Assembly (NCBI GenBank): GCA_029204225.1
Contig: CM055097.1
Location: 64,924,540 to 64,988,539, forward strand
Length of the DNA: 64,000 bases
Reading direction: 5' to 3'
DNA from: Diphasiastrum complanatum
Lineage: Eukaryota; Streptophyta; Lycopodiopsida; Lycopodiales; Lycopodiaceae
Shown: in pieces, positions 1 through 11,459 of the stretch
Numbering within the stretch: position 1 is the first letter of the stretch
Layout: the number at the start of each line of letters is the position of its first letter
The notes under the pieces: model-generated
Told to the model about the DNA's origin: nothing
Databases searched by the model: none
The model's input: the letters and a program-made list of their open reading frames with translations, nothing else
Position numbers and translations under genes: made by a program

Positions 1-858
1 AAGGGAGATTTTGAGAATTACAATTCTTATAAAGGCATCATAAGTGAGTTGGATGAGTCCGTAAACTTTAATTGTGAAAAAAAACTTTTTAGAGCAACTC
101 ATGTGTCTTCTAAGAATAGTAGTATTCATGTCTCTTATTATTGAGTATTGGATATGGATCCAAGGAATTATGGTTGATGAATCATAGTTCAGAGTCTAGT
201 CCATACTCGATTGATTAAGAGAGCAAAATGTAAGTGATCGAAAGATCTTATGCTATGTGCATTTATCTTTACATATGATCAGAAGGGTAAGCATGTTGAA
301 GGTACAAACTTTGCTTTTCTCACATGTCTTGGTACATCTTCTTGTGTAGATGATGGTATGCAACTGGATGGGTGTCTTCATGGAATGGATGTCATTAATG
401 GATCTAGAAGTGAGGTCTTGGTTAATAATTTTGATGTTCAAGTGGAAGATCAAGAAGTTGATCTTGATGAGCTTCATCCACACAAAAGGGAAAGTGGTAA
501 TTTAATGGAGCTAATCAAGAGCATCGAAGGGAGTCAAATGGGCAAGGCACTTTGGATCTGTTTTTGTAGGTATTGGAAGACTCAAGTAAGGTCAAAGGAG
601 TATCAAGGAAGTGTTGTTCCAACTTAATTTACTGATTCAATATCATGTTTGAGCAATTTCATGTGAATGTGTGCAAATTGGCAAGATATGATGAAACTAG
701 GCACATTGTTCTTCATTATTTTGGTTTTGAGGATGAAATAATGTTCTTGGCTGGTTTTGTTGATGGAAATGAAGCTGAGGGAAGCTCATTATGTCACTCT
801 TTCATGCAAAAATTCTCAAGTTTTGAGGATATCTTTGGCAAGATGGAGATAGTATGAC
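1..858 (+). pseudogene. Ty1/copia integrase-RT linker remnant
   Basis: The open stretch at 250-627 carries TYDQKGKHVEGTNFAFLTC, which matches the linker between integrase and reverse transcriptase of the complete copia element at 40-46 kb (there TYDEKGKQV and NFAFLTSF). The rest, including 645-857, is frame-broken and has no catalytic motif I can see. It lies directly upstream of an LTR-like end, as expected for a copia element with most of pol lost. The left edge runs off the window. Confidence 0.5.
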
Positions 859-1450
859 AAATGTCAACTAGTTAAGTTGATCTAATTTGGCAATTTTGAG
901 GCCAAAGTGAATTTTGAACTTAGAGATATTGTTTTTTATGTCAATAAGGACTAAAAAAAGTATACTTACTATTATTAGCAATTATAAAATCTTGATAAGG
1001 TCATATTTGGACCCATTTCTATTGGTTAGATGAGATACATTGCATCTAGTGATGAAAATCTAGTTTTCTGATGAAGTACCTAGAAACTACTATTTTAGGG
1101 CAATTTTTGGCAAGTGGCCAAATGACAAATTTGCTGCCATAAATAGCTGTACCAGCATGGAGAATGTATTCAATATTTCTCTCTTTATTTGGAGAACATT
1201 TATCTTCTGTGCTATTGTCTTATTCTAGGTCTTCTCCTCTTGATATCTTTATTTCTAATGTGTAGAATGCTAATTTTCTTGTTGTTCTTGAGTTCACATG
1301 TGTGAAGGCTGATGTACTACTTCTTTTGTATTGAAATGGACAATGTTATACTGGATCATACTGATTATAATGAGATTTTCATGTATTTCCATGTTCTAGC
1401 ATATTAGATGCATGATTTTCTACATTGTTGATGAAGTAGATGTGCAACCA
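859..1450 (+). repeat. LTR-like end of copia family (plus orientation)
   Basis: Starting near TGACAAATGTCAACTAG, this stretch resembles the LTR at 15,376-15,950 (shared TGTCAACTAG, GTGTAGAATGC and TTCACA(T)GTGTGAA segments in the same order). It also resembles, in reverse complement, 51,300-51,720 (shared CTGTACCAGCATGGAGAA). The right end is not sharp. It follows copia coding relics in the same orientation, so it is probably a 3' LTR. Confidence 0.5.
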
Positions 1451-2949
1451 AATTTACCACTTGATCTAATTGATCCATTAAGCATGTTTTTGATCTAATT
1501 TTTTCATAGTTTTCCACACTTTTAGCATTTGTATAAATGTCAAGAGAGGCATGTATACTTGTCTATTATTGGCCTAATGTGTAGGGGAACCATCCACCCT
1601 TGAAACTAGTGAAGATTGTCTCATTACCATTGATCGTGATCAAGGGAGGAGATTGACTTGCATATTGAGTGTGTGGCCAAGATTCATTGGGCCAAATGAC
1701 ATTAGGGAAACCTCACTACTATAAGTAAAAGGTGTTTGCACATATCTTATGTGAGCAATTGAGTGCTCTTTAGCTCATTGGTGGCACCCTTGAGATTTCT
1801 ATCTTCTCCCTTTCTCTTCTTTTGAGTTTAAACTAGATTGTGGACGTATTGTTGTTCTAAGCATTTTTAGGGTTCATGAAACAACTAGGCCTCCTTAGAG
1901 GCTTTTGGATCATATCCTTTTCTATGCTCAAGATTTATTTAGGGTTATTATATTTGTGTTGGTAATTTCATCTTTCAAGCTATATTGTGATTACTCTTGC
2001 CTACAATGTGTGTGGTTGTTTATGTTATCACTAGGGTCATAGATCAACAATCAAATAGACTCAATGTGCTTCATTTTCTTTCACAATTCTATTGGGGATT
2101 GCTATTTTCAAGTATCCATGGGTTAGATATGGGGAGATCTCTTACAAACATGATGATTCTGATGACCAAGACAACTCAAATCCAAGAATGCATTTAAGCT
2201 ATTAGCATTGGAGGCCTCTTGAAATGTTTGACATACGAGTTTAAAGAAAAAATTAACTCACTAGACTTGCTTATTATTACTCAATGAATGATTTCACTCT
2301 TTTGGCTTGTGTAGATGTAACACACACATGACACACACACCCCTCCCCTCACGAGATGGATGGCCAGTGGGAAAATGATCATGTAAATCTCTTTTAAAAA
2401 TGACTATTGATGCAACCATTTGCATTAAAGTGTAACCTTTAACATATAAAATTGACAAAAGTGTGAAGTGACATATTGTTCTAGATGGATCAAGCTAGAT
2501 GGTCATGAACCAAAATTTGCAAGCATTTTGCTGAGACCAAAAAGGACTTGTCCAAAATCATTGTTAAAAAGTATGTCATAAGCTTGTTAAAGTAATGGAG
2601 TAAGGCTTTTTTAAATTTCAAAATTTCAAGGTGAAAATCTAGCAAAATAGAACACGATAATTGTATAGCCTTTACAATTATTATGGAACTCTTGAGTACA
2701 TTCAATTGATGTACTTAACTCCCAATTACCATCAAGCCATGGGCTTTTGGAAGACATCCTTACAAGTGCAGAGTGAATTTATGTACAATGTCAAGTTCAA
2801 TAATGGTGATGAATGTCAAGTCACCTGAAAATTTGCAGTACTTCAGCTTTGCATCCACAGTTATAATCCTTTGATCACAGAATCTCAGAGATATACCTGG
2901 AACTTTTCAGAACTTATTAGTAACTCTTGAAGCCAACTGATCATAGCCT
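1451..2949. other. Intergenic, no gene recognised
   Basis: Short open stretches (for example 1997-2197 and 2490-2705) show no family motif, repeat unit or coding bias. A small CA-rich, C-rich patch lies at 2320-2350. The last 200-300 bases before 2950 should include the 3' untranslated region of the bHLH gene on the minus strand, but I could not place a poly(A) signal with confidence. Confidence 0.4.
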
Positions 2950-4236
2950 TCACTCATGTTTGAGTTTACCATATTGGGCTGCCATTACAATGCTTCTTTG
3001 ACTTTGGGCGATTCTACTTGACTCCAACTCTTGCACTTTCTCTTGCAATGAAGTTAAATAGTCAATGGCTTCATCAAGCACCAGAGCTCTATCATTCTGC
3101 GTGTTTCCTCTTGGGATGATTCTTCGCAGCGAATCAAATGTTCTTCTCAAGTGATTCCTTCTTGCTTTTCTGGCTGATCCAGACACAGTTGACGCGAAGT
3201 GAAATCCTGAGGTACTAGCTGATTTGTGGGTTGTGTCAGGACATGGCCTCTGTCTGACTTTTTCCAAAGATTCTATGCAATGTAAAGCAGGATCAGCCTC
3301 GGCTTTGGCATATATTTCAGGTGACTTATAAGATAGTAGCTTTCGAGAATCTGCAACGACGAAATCGTGGCCAATTTCTGGTGTCACCATTGTTCTTCTG
3401 TAGTTGTTATCTGGAAAGAACTTATTTGCACTGGAGTATGTTGATGGGCTTATAGGATGAGCATATTCGTTGACCTCTCTTGTAAAGCGCTCTGTGTTGA
3501 ATTGACCCTCTTCCTCATCGCTACTGCTCATGAGGAGGTCGATGTCGTCATGGGCCTCGTCAGAGCAGCCATATGCCTTAAAATTTTCTCTGGGTATGTG
3601 TGATTCCCATGAATTGGCTTCACTTGGGATTTCAAGGCCAACAAGAGCACGAAGGAGACGTTCCTTTTCCTTTTCCAAGTTGGTTCGGGTTCGGGAGCTT
3701 GCTTCAAAGCTTTTTATCCTTTGAAAAGCGGTAAATGCTGACAACATAGCATTCCTGTGAGACATAAGTAACGTCTGAGGATTGTCCACATTAGCTGCGT
3801 CAACATTTTTTTCAGGTGGTTTTTCCGCATGCTTTGAGATAAATTTATAGGTCTCTTGAAAGATGAGCCTTGATGTGAACTCAGGTGGCTTGTTCAAAAC
3901 TGAATCATGGCTGCACATTGAACGCTCCTGTATGTTTGCGTTAATGCAAATGCCTGTAGGTAAGACCGTGTGTGAACCTTCCCTACTTTCACTGGAGGTT
4001 TTTATGACTTGACAGAAAGAACAATAGCCCAAAGCCAAAGATTCATTGCAAGACAATTGTGGAGTAGCAATTCGACCCCTTACAACGTCCTCGACTTTAG
4101 GAGATGATTGACGAAAACTAGTGGATCTATTGGATCTTGCTACTGTATACGCAGTTTTCAAAACACCAGCTTGCACTTGGCTCTTAAAGTCAGACGAACG
4201 CTCTTTGGTCGAAGGTGTATGATCTGGTAACTCCAT
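2950..4236 (-). CDS. bHLH transcription factor, SAC51/bHLH143-like
   Basis: Single uninterrupted exon of 428 codons. The frame stays open to 4260, but that first codon is GTG; the first ATG is at 4236 and a stop lies upstream, so I take 4236. Residues about 356-405 form a helix-loop-helix: a basic stretch (RKARRNHLRR), hydrophobic helix 1 (FDSLRRIIP), a loop, and helix 2 (ALVLDEAIDYLTSLQEKVQEL). The basic region lacks the usual H-E-R DNA-contact residues, as in atypical bHLHs. An acidic DDIDLLMSSSDEEE patch lies at about 230-243; SAC51-type proteins carry a similar acidic block. That family acts downstream of thermospermine in xylem development and is controlled by upstream ORFs. Nuclear location is inferred. 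Family assignment is by recall, not alignment. No disabling lesion is seen. Confidence 0.85.
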   Translation of the reverse strand: MELPDHTPSTKERSSDFKSQVQAGVLKTAYTVARSNRSTSFRQSSPKVEDVVRGRIATPQLSCNESLALGYCSFCQVIKTSSESREGSHTVLPTGICINANIQERSMCSHDSVLNKPPEFTSRLIFQETYKFISKHAEKPPEKNVDAANVDNPQTLLMSHRNAMLSAFTAFQRIKSFEASSRTRTNLEKEKERLLRALVGLEIPSEANSWESHIPRENFKAYGCSDEAHDDIDLLMSSSDEEEGQFNTERFTREVNEYAHPISPSTYSSANKFFPDNNYRRTMVTPEIGHDFVVADSRKLLSYKSPEIYAKAEADPALHCIESLEKVRQRPCPDTTHKSASTSGFHFASTVSGSARKARRNHLRRTFDSLRRIIPRGNTQNDRALVLDEAIDYLTSLQEKVQELESSRIAQSQRSIVMAAQYGKLKHE

Positions 4237-4350
4237 GATCAGTTGCCGTAATTTTCTCACGTACGGCGGATTGGAAAAATTCAGGGTAGAGCTCTAAAAT
4301 TCTTACGGTTGGTATTTTTGGTTCACCCACTCTAGCTCTGAGATTTAGCA

Positions 4351-4404
4351 CTAGTTAAGTAGCTGCCTAAGGCTACAGCATAAACAGATATCCGCAACCA
4401 TCAT
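4351..4404 (-). promoter_or_regulatory. Candidate upstream ORF in bHLH leader
   Basis: A 17-codon ATG-initiated ORF (MMVADICLCCSLRQLLN) ends 114 bases before the bHLH start codon. SAC51-group mRNAs are known for peptide-encoding upstream ORFs that repress the main ORF. This peptide does not obviously match the conserved one, so it may be an ordinary short uORF. Upstream, GTACGC at 4691 and TTGCAG ending at 4453 could bound a 239-base leader intron, which would keep this uORF in the mature leader. Confidence 0.35.
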
Positions 4405-5975
4405 CGGATGAATCACAGTTTCAAAATTCTAAAAAGTTTCAAGAATGAATAGCTGCAAGTCGTTCGTGCTACCTGTGCATACACAATAGCAGTAGAAGTT
4501 GATTATTCTTGAGATATTAAACAAGCTGACTCCAATAAATGTTATGATATGTGGCTACGGTAGCTATATAAAGAAACAACTTTATGATGAGATACACAGT
4601 AGATCAAAGCTTTTCGACGATCTAGGAAAATTGAGATTTGCGCGAAGGCCGCTCACAGAAGAAAGATAGGTATACTGTATTAACTGCGTACCTTTATCAT
4701 GATTATTCTCCTTTCTGAAATCATGGCAACATGATCGGCTTCAATTGACTGAAATCAAGGTTTCTTGAATCCTAACTGCGTCAGGTCAAAGATGAACCAA
4801 TCACAATTGCGAAATACCAAAAAGCGCAGCAGCGAAAACATTTTTAAACGGAAGTGAAATGATGAGCACCACACCCCCACCGATGGAAGCTGCCCATAAA
4901 CATCTAACAAATGGATTAATCGCACTACATATAATAATCCATTTAAGTTTCACGCTATATTGAGTTTCTGTAATTCTGACGATACGGTACTCAAACTGAT
5001 CAAATAGATAGGACCTACGGGCAATAATATGTAAAAGTAAGTTTCAAGCAAGAACATAAGGGGATTTGAATTAAAACCTGATCTTATAGTGAACTAGGGC
5101 CCCCGTGACAAGCTGTAATTAATTAGTAGTGAGACGGCTGTTTCACGCTTTTGACAGATGGGGAATCGGCCGTTTGTGTTTATTTGTCGCGACTTCTGAA
5201 AGATAATACTTTGAGCTAACATTTCTGACCGCGTGAGGAGAACGTAAATCCTAGACCGAACTCTTGCCTTAAGTGCTGAATTCAAGGATGCAATTACATA
5301 CTTGCAGTCAAAATAAAAAGCCTATGAAACTCAACTTGAGGAAAATAGTTCTGAAGAGATATTCCAAAGTCGACCTTTTACGTGAATTAATAGTTCCTGA
5401 TTGAAGTCGCACTATACTAGATGAACGCTTTAGTGACCCTCATAGTATTTCATTTATTTGGGTAAAAGAATCAACGACATTAGCCAAACAAGGATAACGA
5501 TTTATTAATATTTGTAATAGTTAACTGCAAAACCATTAGCACTCTAAATCCAGTGCAATACAGAAAAGGCTAACACATAATTCGCACATCACATATCTTG
5601 GAAGTTGGACTTTATTGAACAGGGAAGTAAGCGATTCAAACCGAAAGGTACAGGAAAGCACTAGTTTGGTGAAGATTGTCTTTCCGTGCTAATTTTGGAA
5701 GGCAGATCGGAGGCTAAATATCACATAGATATGAAACACCCTATTTCATAGAATGACCAAACATTTGTCAAATTTGCAAAATCATGCAGGTAATTCAGCT
5801 ACATGGCTAACAAACAACCTGTATCTTATGACGATGTTCTTCTAACTCATCATATTTTCTTAAACACAAATTTTAGATTAACTCCTGTCGTTCCCACTAC
5901 TGAGTTATCTTTTCTTCCCTCCTAGCCTTAGCGGTCAGTGACTATTTTTTGATGATAATAATCAAATATAAAGCA
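4405..5975. other. bHLH leader and promoter side, no other gene
   Basis: This is upstream of the minus-strand bHLH gene. It contains the possible leader intron (4453-4691) and many short uATGs. The open stretch 5094-5285 has no recognisable motif and I do not call it. I could not assign a TATA box or transcription start. Confidence 0.4.
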
Positions 5976-6222
5976 AAGCAAACTCTCGCACTTATTAGCC
6001 TGAATGTGTTAGCCCAGTTTGAGGGGCGAGCAGGCACAGCAAATGAGAACAGTACTAGTGCGAGAAGATGAGATCGGAGCATCAGGCAATAACAAACAAA
6101 GCAAAGAAAGCTCTCGCACACTTATTAGCCTGAATGTGTTGGCCCAGTTTGAGGGACGAGCAGGCACGGCAAACGAGAACAGTACCAGTGCGAAAAGATG
6201 AGATCGGAGCATCAGGCAATAT
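5976..6222. repeat. Tandem duplication of about 130 bp
   Basis: Two adjacent near-identical copies have their matching points exactly 130 bases apart (TGAATGTGTT at 6001 and 6131; ATCAGGCAAT at 6081 and 6211). Copies differ by scattered substitutions, several of them A/G or T/C. Overlapping small ORFs on both strands here are products of the duplication. It sits about 1.8 kb upstream of the bHLH start codon. Confidence 0.8.
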
Positions 6223-7378
6223 TGAAGAGTGCAGCTGCCAGCGATGGAGGATGAGATCCGAGCATATATCAAGCATGGGAGCAGCAGATCGCACAGCAAT
6301 GAACCATTCAACACCGAACAAGAGCTGCTCATTTGGAAAAGCGTGAAGGGAAAGGAAAGAGGCTCTCGAGACAACGAGTACACTTCTCGAACAGCAAGTG
6401 CTGCAATTAAATAGAGTTCCTGACGAGTGTCATCACTTCAAATCTTACATGAATGGAGGGTCCAAATTTGGGACCCATCACCTACATAAATAATGAGACT
6501 GAAAACAAGGAGTGATCAACAATGAAATCTTTAAAACATGGATGCAATCTTCAAATAGGAAGCCCTCTTGGATAGAACCTTAAAAGTACCCTCTTTGCAC
6601 AATGCTATGTGTTTTTGGACACACAAGCATTTATCGACATATACATATAACAATAAGTTGTGTTCATCAACATATTATGGAAATCAATGGCAAGTCCTCT
6701 TGTCGAGCCACAACTCATAACAACAAAGACCATTGATTCATACAAACAAACCTATAAAAGCACAAGAAAGGCTTTGTATAAAACCAAAACATTTTGATCC
6801 CAAGCAAAAGACATCTTGTTACTCAAATCATGGGACCATTTTGGACATTTTGTGAGGACACACTTGAACTCCTCATTTACAACATGCCAAATGGGGTCCC
6901 AATCGAGTCATTTTAACTTCATTGCCATCCATGCGTATGCATGCTAAAATGAAATAGCCAAGTTTTGATTCCAAGTAGCCATGCTTGCAAAATCTCCCTT
7001 TGTCATACTAATGTCTCTATGATTAATCTCACAAATTCACTCGGAGTCATCCTACATAACAAGAATGGGGGTGTAGGGATGCTGGTTGGAACTTTTGATC
7101 CTATCAAAACTTATTAGCATAGATATGTCTCTATTAATTACCCAAAGTAAAAGCATGCATTTTTTACTCCTCTTTTACAATTTTTATTAAAGAAGTTGGA
7201 AGTCCTACATCAAAAAAAAAAAAAAATCATATGCCTTCTGTGGGTGTCTTCTTAATTGAAATATCCACACAGTAAAAAATGTTCTCAATAACCCAAATAG
7301 AACCTCACAAATGCTTGTAATCATGTGTGGTGTACACATGAGTGCACTAAACAACCTTAGAAAATGGATCCTTGCTGA
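6223..7378. other. Intergenic, no gene recognised
   Basis: No open frame with a family motif was found. There is a poly-A run near 7214-7227. The segment appears to be flanking sequence between the bHLH promoter side and the first copia LTR. Confidence 0.4.
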
Positions 7379-7984
7379 TTTCACACGTGTGGGATGCCCT
7401 ACACATGTATTTTTGATCTCCTAAGCCCAATAACACCATAAAGATCAGACTAGCATTGGTTATCAATAGGAAAGCTAATCATACAAGCAATATTATTGTG
7501 TTACAAGCAAGATCTGTCAACAAAACATAAGACTAAGCATCATAAATGCCTCTACTCGGCTAGAGAGAGAAAATAGCAAGTACAAAACTCGTGGAAAGAG
7601 AGAGGGCACAAAGAGCTTGTCTCCAAATTTGCATTACACACAAATTTCATCATTTTCTCAATGAGAGTACATCACATATATATAGATCCATGACTCTCCT
7701 CCTACTTTGAGTTGAATTGGAGTTGTGGATCCACCTCTCAAGCTATCTAGACTTATCCAAGCCACCTCACTATGTCTAATTGTGCCACATAGTCTTTTTA
7801 TGCATTAAATGTGGCATGTAGAGTACAAATGGCAATTCCTATGGTAGCTTGAGTTTCTACTTCTACCTACCTTGAATATTTTATTCTAAGATGGGTCTTT
7901 ACTAAGCCAAAAGTGCTCAATTCATCTTTGGCATTTTTAGGACCCACACTCACAACATTAGATAGATTTTTCAATATTTTGACA
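7379..7984 (-). repeat. Copia 3' LTR (minus orientation), inner end clear
   Basis: The inner end is TTTTGACA at 7984, followed on the plus strand by CTCCTTCT (a purine tract on the coding strand), then the RNase H end at 7991. The outer part begins with TTTCACACGTGTGGGATGCCCT, like the LTRs at 11,460, 17,525 and 57,102, and shares the ATCTCCTAAGC and GAGAGAGAAAATAG motifs with them. The outer end is approximate; the true start may lie 50-100 bases further left. Confidence 0.6.
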
Positions 7985-7990
7985 CTCCTT

Positions 7991-8619
7991 CTAAAAATGT
8001 ATATAATTTGGATCAAGCATTGATCTTGCGATAAGACCAAGATTAGACCTATGCTTTGAGAAGGCACTTTTGCAAAGTGGCTTTGTGAGAAGATCAGCAA
8101 TACACGAAGATGTGTCGACATGTTCTAAGTTGATTTCAGCTCCAATGAGCTTTTCCCTTACAAAATGGTGTGCCACTTCTATATGCTTGCTTCTTGCATG
8201 AAAAATAGGATTGTTTGCAAGAGCTTGTGCCGATATGTCACATTTGATCAAGGGAAGATCATCCTCTTTGATGCACTTTAGCTCCATGATTAACCTCTTG
8301 ATCCAAAGCACCTCTTTAGTTGTAGTGAGTGCTTTGTACTCGGCCTCACAAGATGATAGAGATATGTTATCCTGTTTCTTTGAAAGCCAAGACACAAGAT
8401 TGCCTCCAAGAAATATATTATATGCATTAATGGACTTTCGATCCATTTTATCACTTGCAAAATTGGAATCTTAGATTTATCCTTGATAAATCCTTGAGGC
8501 TGTTCCATGTATATCTCCTCCTCAAGATAGCCATTCAAAAAAGTGTTGGAGACATCAAGTTGAAACAATTTCCACTTAAAAAATAAGGCAAGAGATATTA
8601 TGATTCTTATTGTCACCAT
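7991..8619 (-). pseudogene. Copia RNase H plus RT fragment (element A)
   Basis: Frame 7991-8446 encodes copia RNase [46 protein letters not shown]. Upstream, 8470-8619 encodes the RT segment [20 protein letters not shown]. The two are joined by a deletion near 8460-8475 that removes the whole RT palm with its YVDD, so no active RT is possible. This is the 3' part of a minus-strand element whose gag lies at 9.4-10.2 kb. Confidence 0.8.
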
Positions 8620-9366
8620 TTTTGCTATAGGAGCAAAGGTTCTTCATAGTCAAGTCCATATATTTGTGCAAAGCCTTTAGCACATAATCTTGCCTTGTAA
8701 TTGTTGATGGAGCCATCATGATTGTACTTGATCTTGAACACCCACTTGCATCCAATAATATGCATATAAGGTGGTGGATCCACTAGCTCCCATGTGTGGT
8801 TGGTGATCAAGGCATCATATTCAATCTTCATGGCCTCATACCACTCCTTGGTATTGAGGGCTTCTTGAACATCTTTGGGCTCCTCATGAGAAACAAAATA
8901 AGCATAAGTGGAATCAAGATCCACTTGTTTTCCTTTGTCATCATAAGTGAGCCTCTTGGGCTCGGATCTCTCCCTCATGGATCTTCTAGGAGTGAAAATC
9001 TGAGGACTTCCATCTTCAAATCTTGACTCCTCCATATGTTGATTTTCTTCAATAACAATAGGTGATAGATTTTGAGGTTGCTTGATCTCGGCCCCTCCAA
9101 GATTGGACTTTTCTTCTTCATGAAAAACTACATCTCTACTATCAATTACTTTAGAAGTAGAGAGCATGTAGATTCAATAGGCTTTCTTGTTGGATGAATA
9201 TCCAACTATTACTCCTTTGCTTGCACAAGGATCATCCTTCTTTCTCGTTTCCAAGGGAATATGGATAAAGCATATGCATCCAAATACTCTAAGGTGTTCA
9301 ACCTTAGGTTTCTTCAAATAGAGTGCTTCATATGGTGACTTTCCTCCAAGTGCAACATGAGGGAGT
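8620..9366 (-). pseudogene. Copia integrase C-terminus, linker and RT start (element A)
   Basis: Reading leftward: integrase C-terminal signature (SPYEALYLKKPKVEHLRVFG, then VIVGYSSNKKAY), a variable linker with RRSMRERSEPKRLTYDDKGK, then the RT start ([43 protein letters not shown]). Two small frame breaks separate the pieces. It resembles the copia at 27.7-30.3 kb. Confidence 0.8.
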
Positions 9367-10216
9367 CTATTGCAAAGAAATGTTGGCTTGCTTGAATTGA
9401 CTCTTCTTCCTGAAGCAATTGGTGGCATAATGCCCCTTCTTGCCACAAAAGAAACAATTGGTGTTTTTCTTCTTCTTCTTGGATGTGGAAGCTTGAGAGG
9501 ACTCATCCTCTTCTCCTTTCTCCTTGGAAATAAGATTGTTCTTGCTTGAAGAGGATTGGTGTTGATTCTTACTTCTTGTCTTGTGCTTGTCTTTGGTAAA
9601 GAGAGCTTTACCATCAATGTTGAGAGACAGTCTCTCCATTTTTAAGAGTTTATACTCTTGTCTTGATTCTTCAGAAATGAGCACACTTTGGAGTGCTTCC
9701 TAGCTTATTAGCTCCTCCTTAATGGCATAACTCTGAACAAGGTTGTCATATTCCTCCTTTAACCCATTAAGTATGACTTGAACAAGTTCATTTCGGTTGA
9801 TGGAGTCTCCTATGCATGACAATTCTCTACAGAGGTCTTTAACTCTCATTACATAAGCTGAAGCACATTCATCACTTCTCTGTACACTTTGAAAAATTTG
9901 GTTTCTTAGTGTTATAAGTCTAGAAGTGTTCTTTGCCTCATAGATAGACTTGAGAGTATCCCAAGCATCTTTGGCATTAGTACAAGCACCAATTTCTCTT
10001 AAGATGTCATTTGAGACATTCATCTTAATATAATGTAGAGCCATCCTGGCTCTCTTTTTGTACTTTGGGAATTTGTGGTTCTTCTTCAATGACAAGTACA
10101 ATATCCATCACATCTTGTAGTATTAAGACAGATTCCATTCTAACCTTCCAAATTGAGTAACTGGAGGATGACAATCTTTCACTTGCTTCTAATAGAAAGA
10201 CACTCATTGAAGTCAT
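9367..10216 (-). pseudogene. Copia gag with zinc knuckle (element A)
   Basis: The frame from 10,216 encodes a typical copia gag start (LLEASERLSSSSYSIWKVRM), continuing with a frameshift into ALHYIKMNVSNDILREIG, TLKSIYEAKNTSRLITLRNQ and LVQSYAIKEEL. At 9367-9684 follows a Lys/Ser-rich stretch and the CCHC knuckle CFFCGKKGHYATNC. Immediately after the knuckle the sequence jumps to the integrase C-terminus, so protease and the integrase core are deleted. The start is ATG-adjacent rather than a clean MAS. Confidence 0.8.
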
Positions 10217-11040
10217 AAAGAATGATGGAAATCAAAAAAGATGGATGAAAGAATTTCTTATCTTCTCACTATAGGAACTATTCAAGGGTACAAAACCCAA
10301 TCCTATGTAAGACTAAGCAAAAAACTGTGAGATAAATCTCACTAGCTTGACAATCTCTCTAAAACAAGATTTGAATCATCAAAAAAGATGAAGTATGGCA
10401 AAAGTTATGGTTCTTTGAATTTCACACGGGTGAAATATTCCAAAAATGTCAAATTGACTCAAATACAATCTATTTGTATGAAACAATTTGCCTACAACCT
10501 ATAAATTTTGTCTAAATCACATATAGATGAGATCGTACAGCTTCTGTATGATTTTTGTGATCATTCAGGCAATAAATGACTTGTACACACAATTTGCCAC
10601 AGGTCTAGGCGCCCTACCTACAACTCTTCAAAAGCCTATAACTTCTGATTGGCTTATCCAACTCTCATGATTCAAATTGCATCAGATTTTACACATTTCT
10701 AGCTTTCTAGTGGGCTAATTTGCAAGAAATTTGGATCTAAGGTGAGAGAGAACCACCAATCTGAAAATGGGCGGATTTCACACGTGCCAGCATCGAAAAT
10801 TCCGTATAGTACCTGATCTGGCCCATTCAATGTGGTTTGAAGCTCTAAATTACCAAAAAACTCCAAACTAGCTAGAAAGTAGAACCTAGACAATTCCTGG
10901 CTTGAAATCTGATCAGATCTGCAAACTTTTTGATTAGATTTGCTTGTAAAACTTAGGTAGAGAGGTGATGTTGAAGTAAATGCAATTAAAGGCTAACTAT
11001 CGTATTGCAAACAATATCTCAAATTGTATTTGGATAAAAC
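10217..11040 (-). other. Copia 5' leader-like region
   Basis: Untranslated leader of element A. It resembles the leader at 55.8-57.1 kb and, inverted, 17.54-18.28 kb, sharing TGAGATGGACCTCACTAGCTT-like and GATGAAGTATGG segments in order. No primer-binding site or LTR follows on the right; the next sequence is a different copia piece, so the 5' LTR was lost. Confidence 0.45.
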
Positions 11041-11459
11041 TAAGATGAAAAACAATCCCACTCACAACAAATCCAATGTATAGCGTAGTTGCACTAAACT
11101 AAAAGATTGTAATGTTTATATCCTTTTCTCTGAGAAATAAGATACACTAGTTAATAATGTAGATCTTCTATCATCTACACAGCCTAACCAATCCAAATCT
11201 ATGAAGCCATGCAAAATTGGTAAAGTTTGATGTCTCTCATATAGTATCCATGGGTTAGGTCTCCTCAATGCAACGAAGAGTTCTTTTCATTGTTTGTCAG
11301 TGAATCTCCCTAGGTGTAGCCATGAATTGACTAACACACTTATAACTTAGCTTATATCAGGACGAGTAGTTGTGAGTGAACCAACTAATTGATGAAACAA
11401 AGTAGCATCAACTGGCTCACTATCATCCTAACTAGAAACTTACTTACCAACCTCCACAA
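11041..11459 (-). pseudogene. Copia RT/RNase H scrap
   Basis: In the minus frames I read GFIDLDWLGCVDDRRST (the start of RNase H, normally GFTDSDWAG) and, further left in plus coordinates, a degenerate RT end with GSLTTTRPDISY and LGRFTDKQ. Several frame breaks are present. It belongs to a copia lineage different from its neighbours. Confidence 0.55.

Noticed and set aside
2950-4260. bHLH start at 4260
   Set aside because: That codon is GTG; the first in-frame ATG is at 4236, with a stop upstream.
6009-6414. Overlapping ORFs on both strands at 6.0-6.4 kb
   Set aside because: They come from the tandem duplication and show no motif; opposite-strand frames are equally open.
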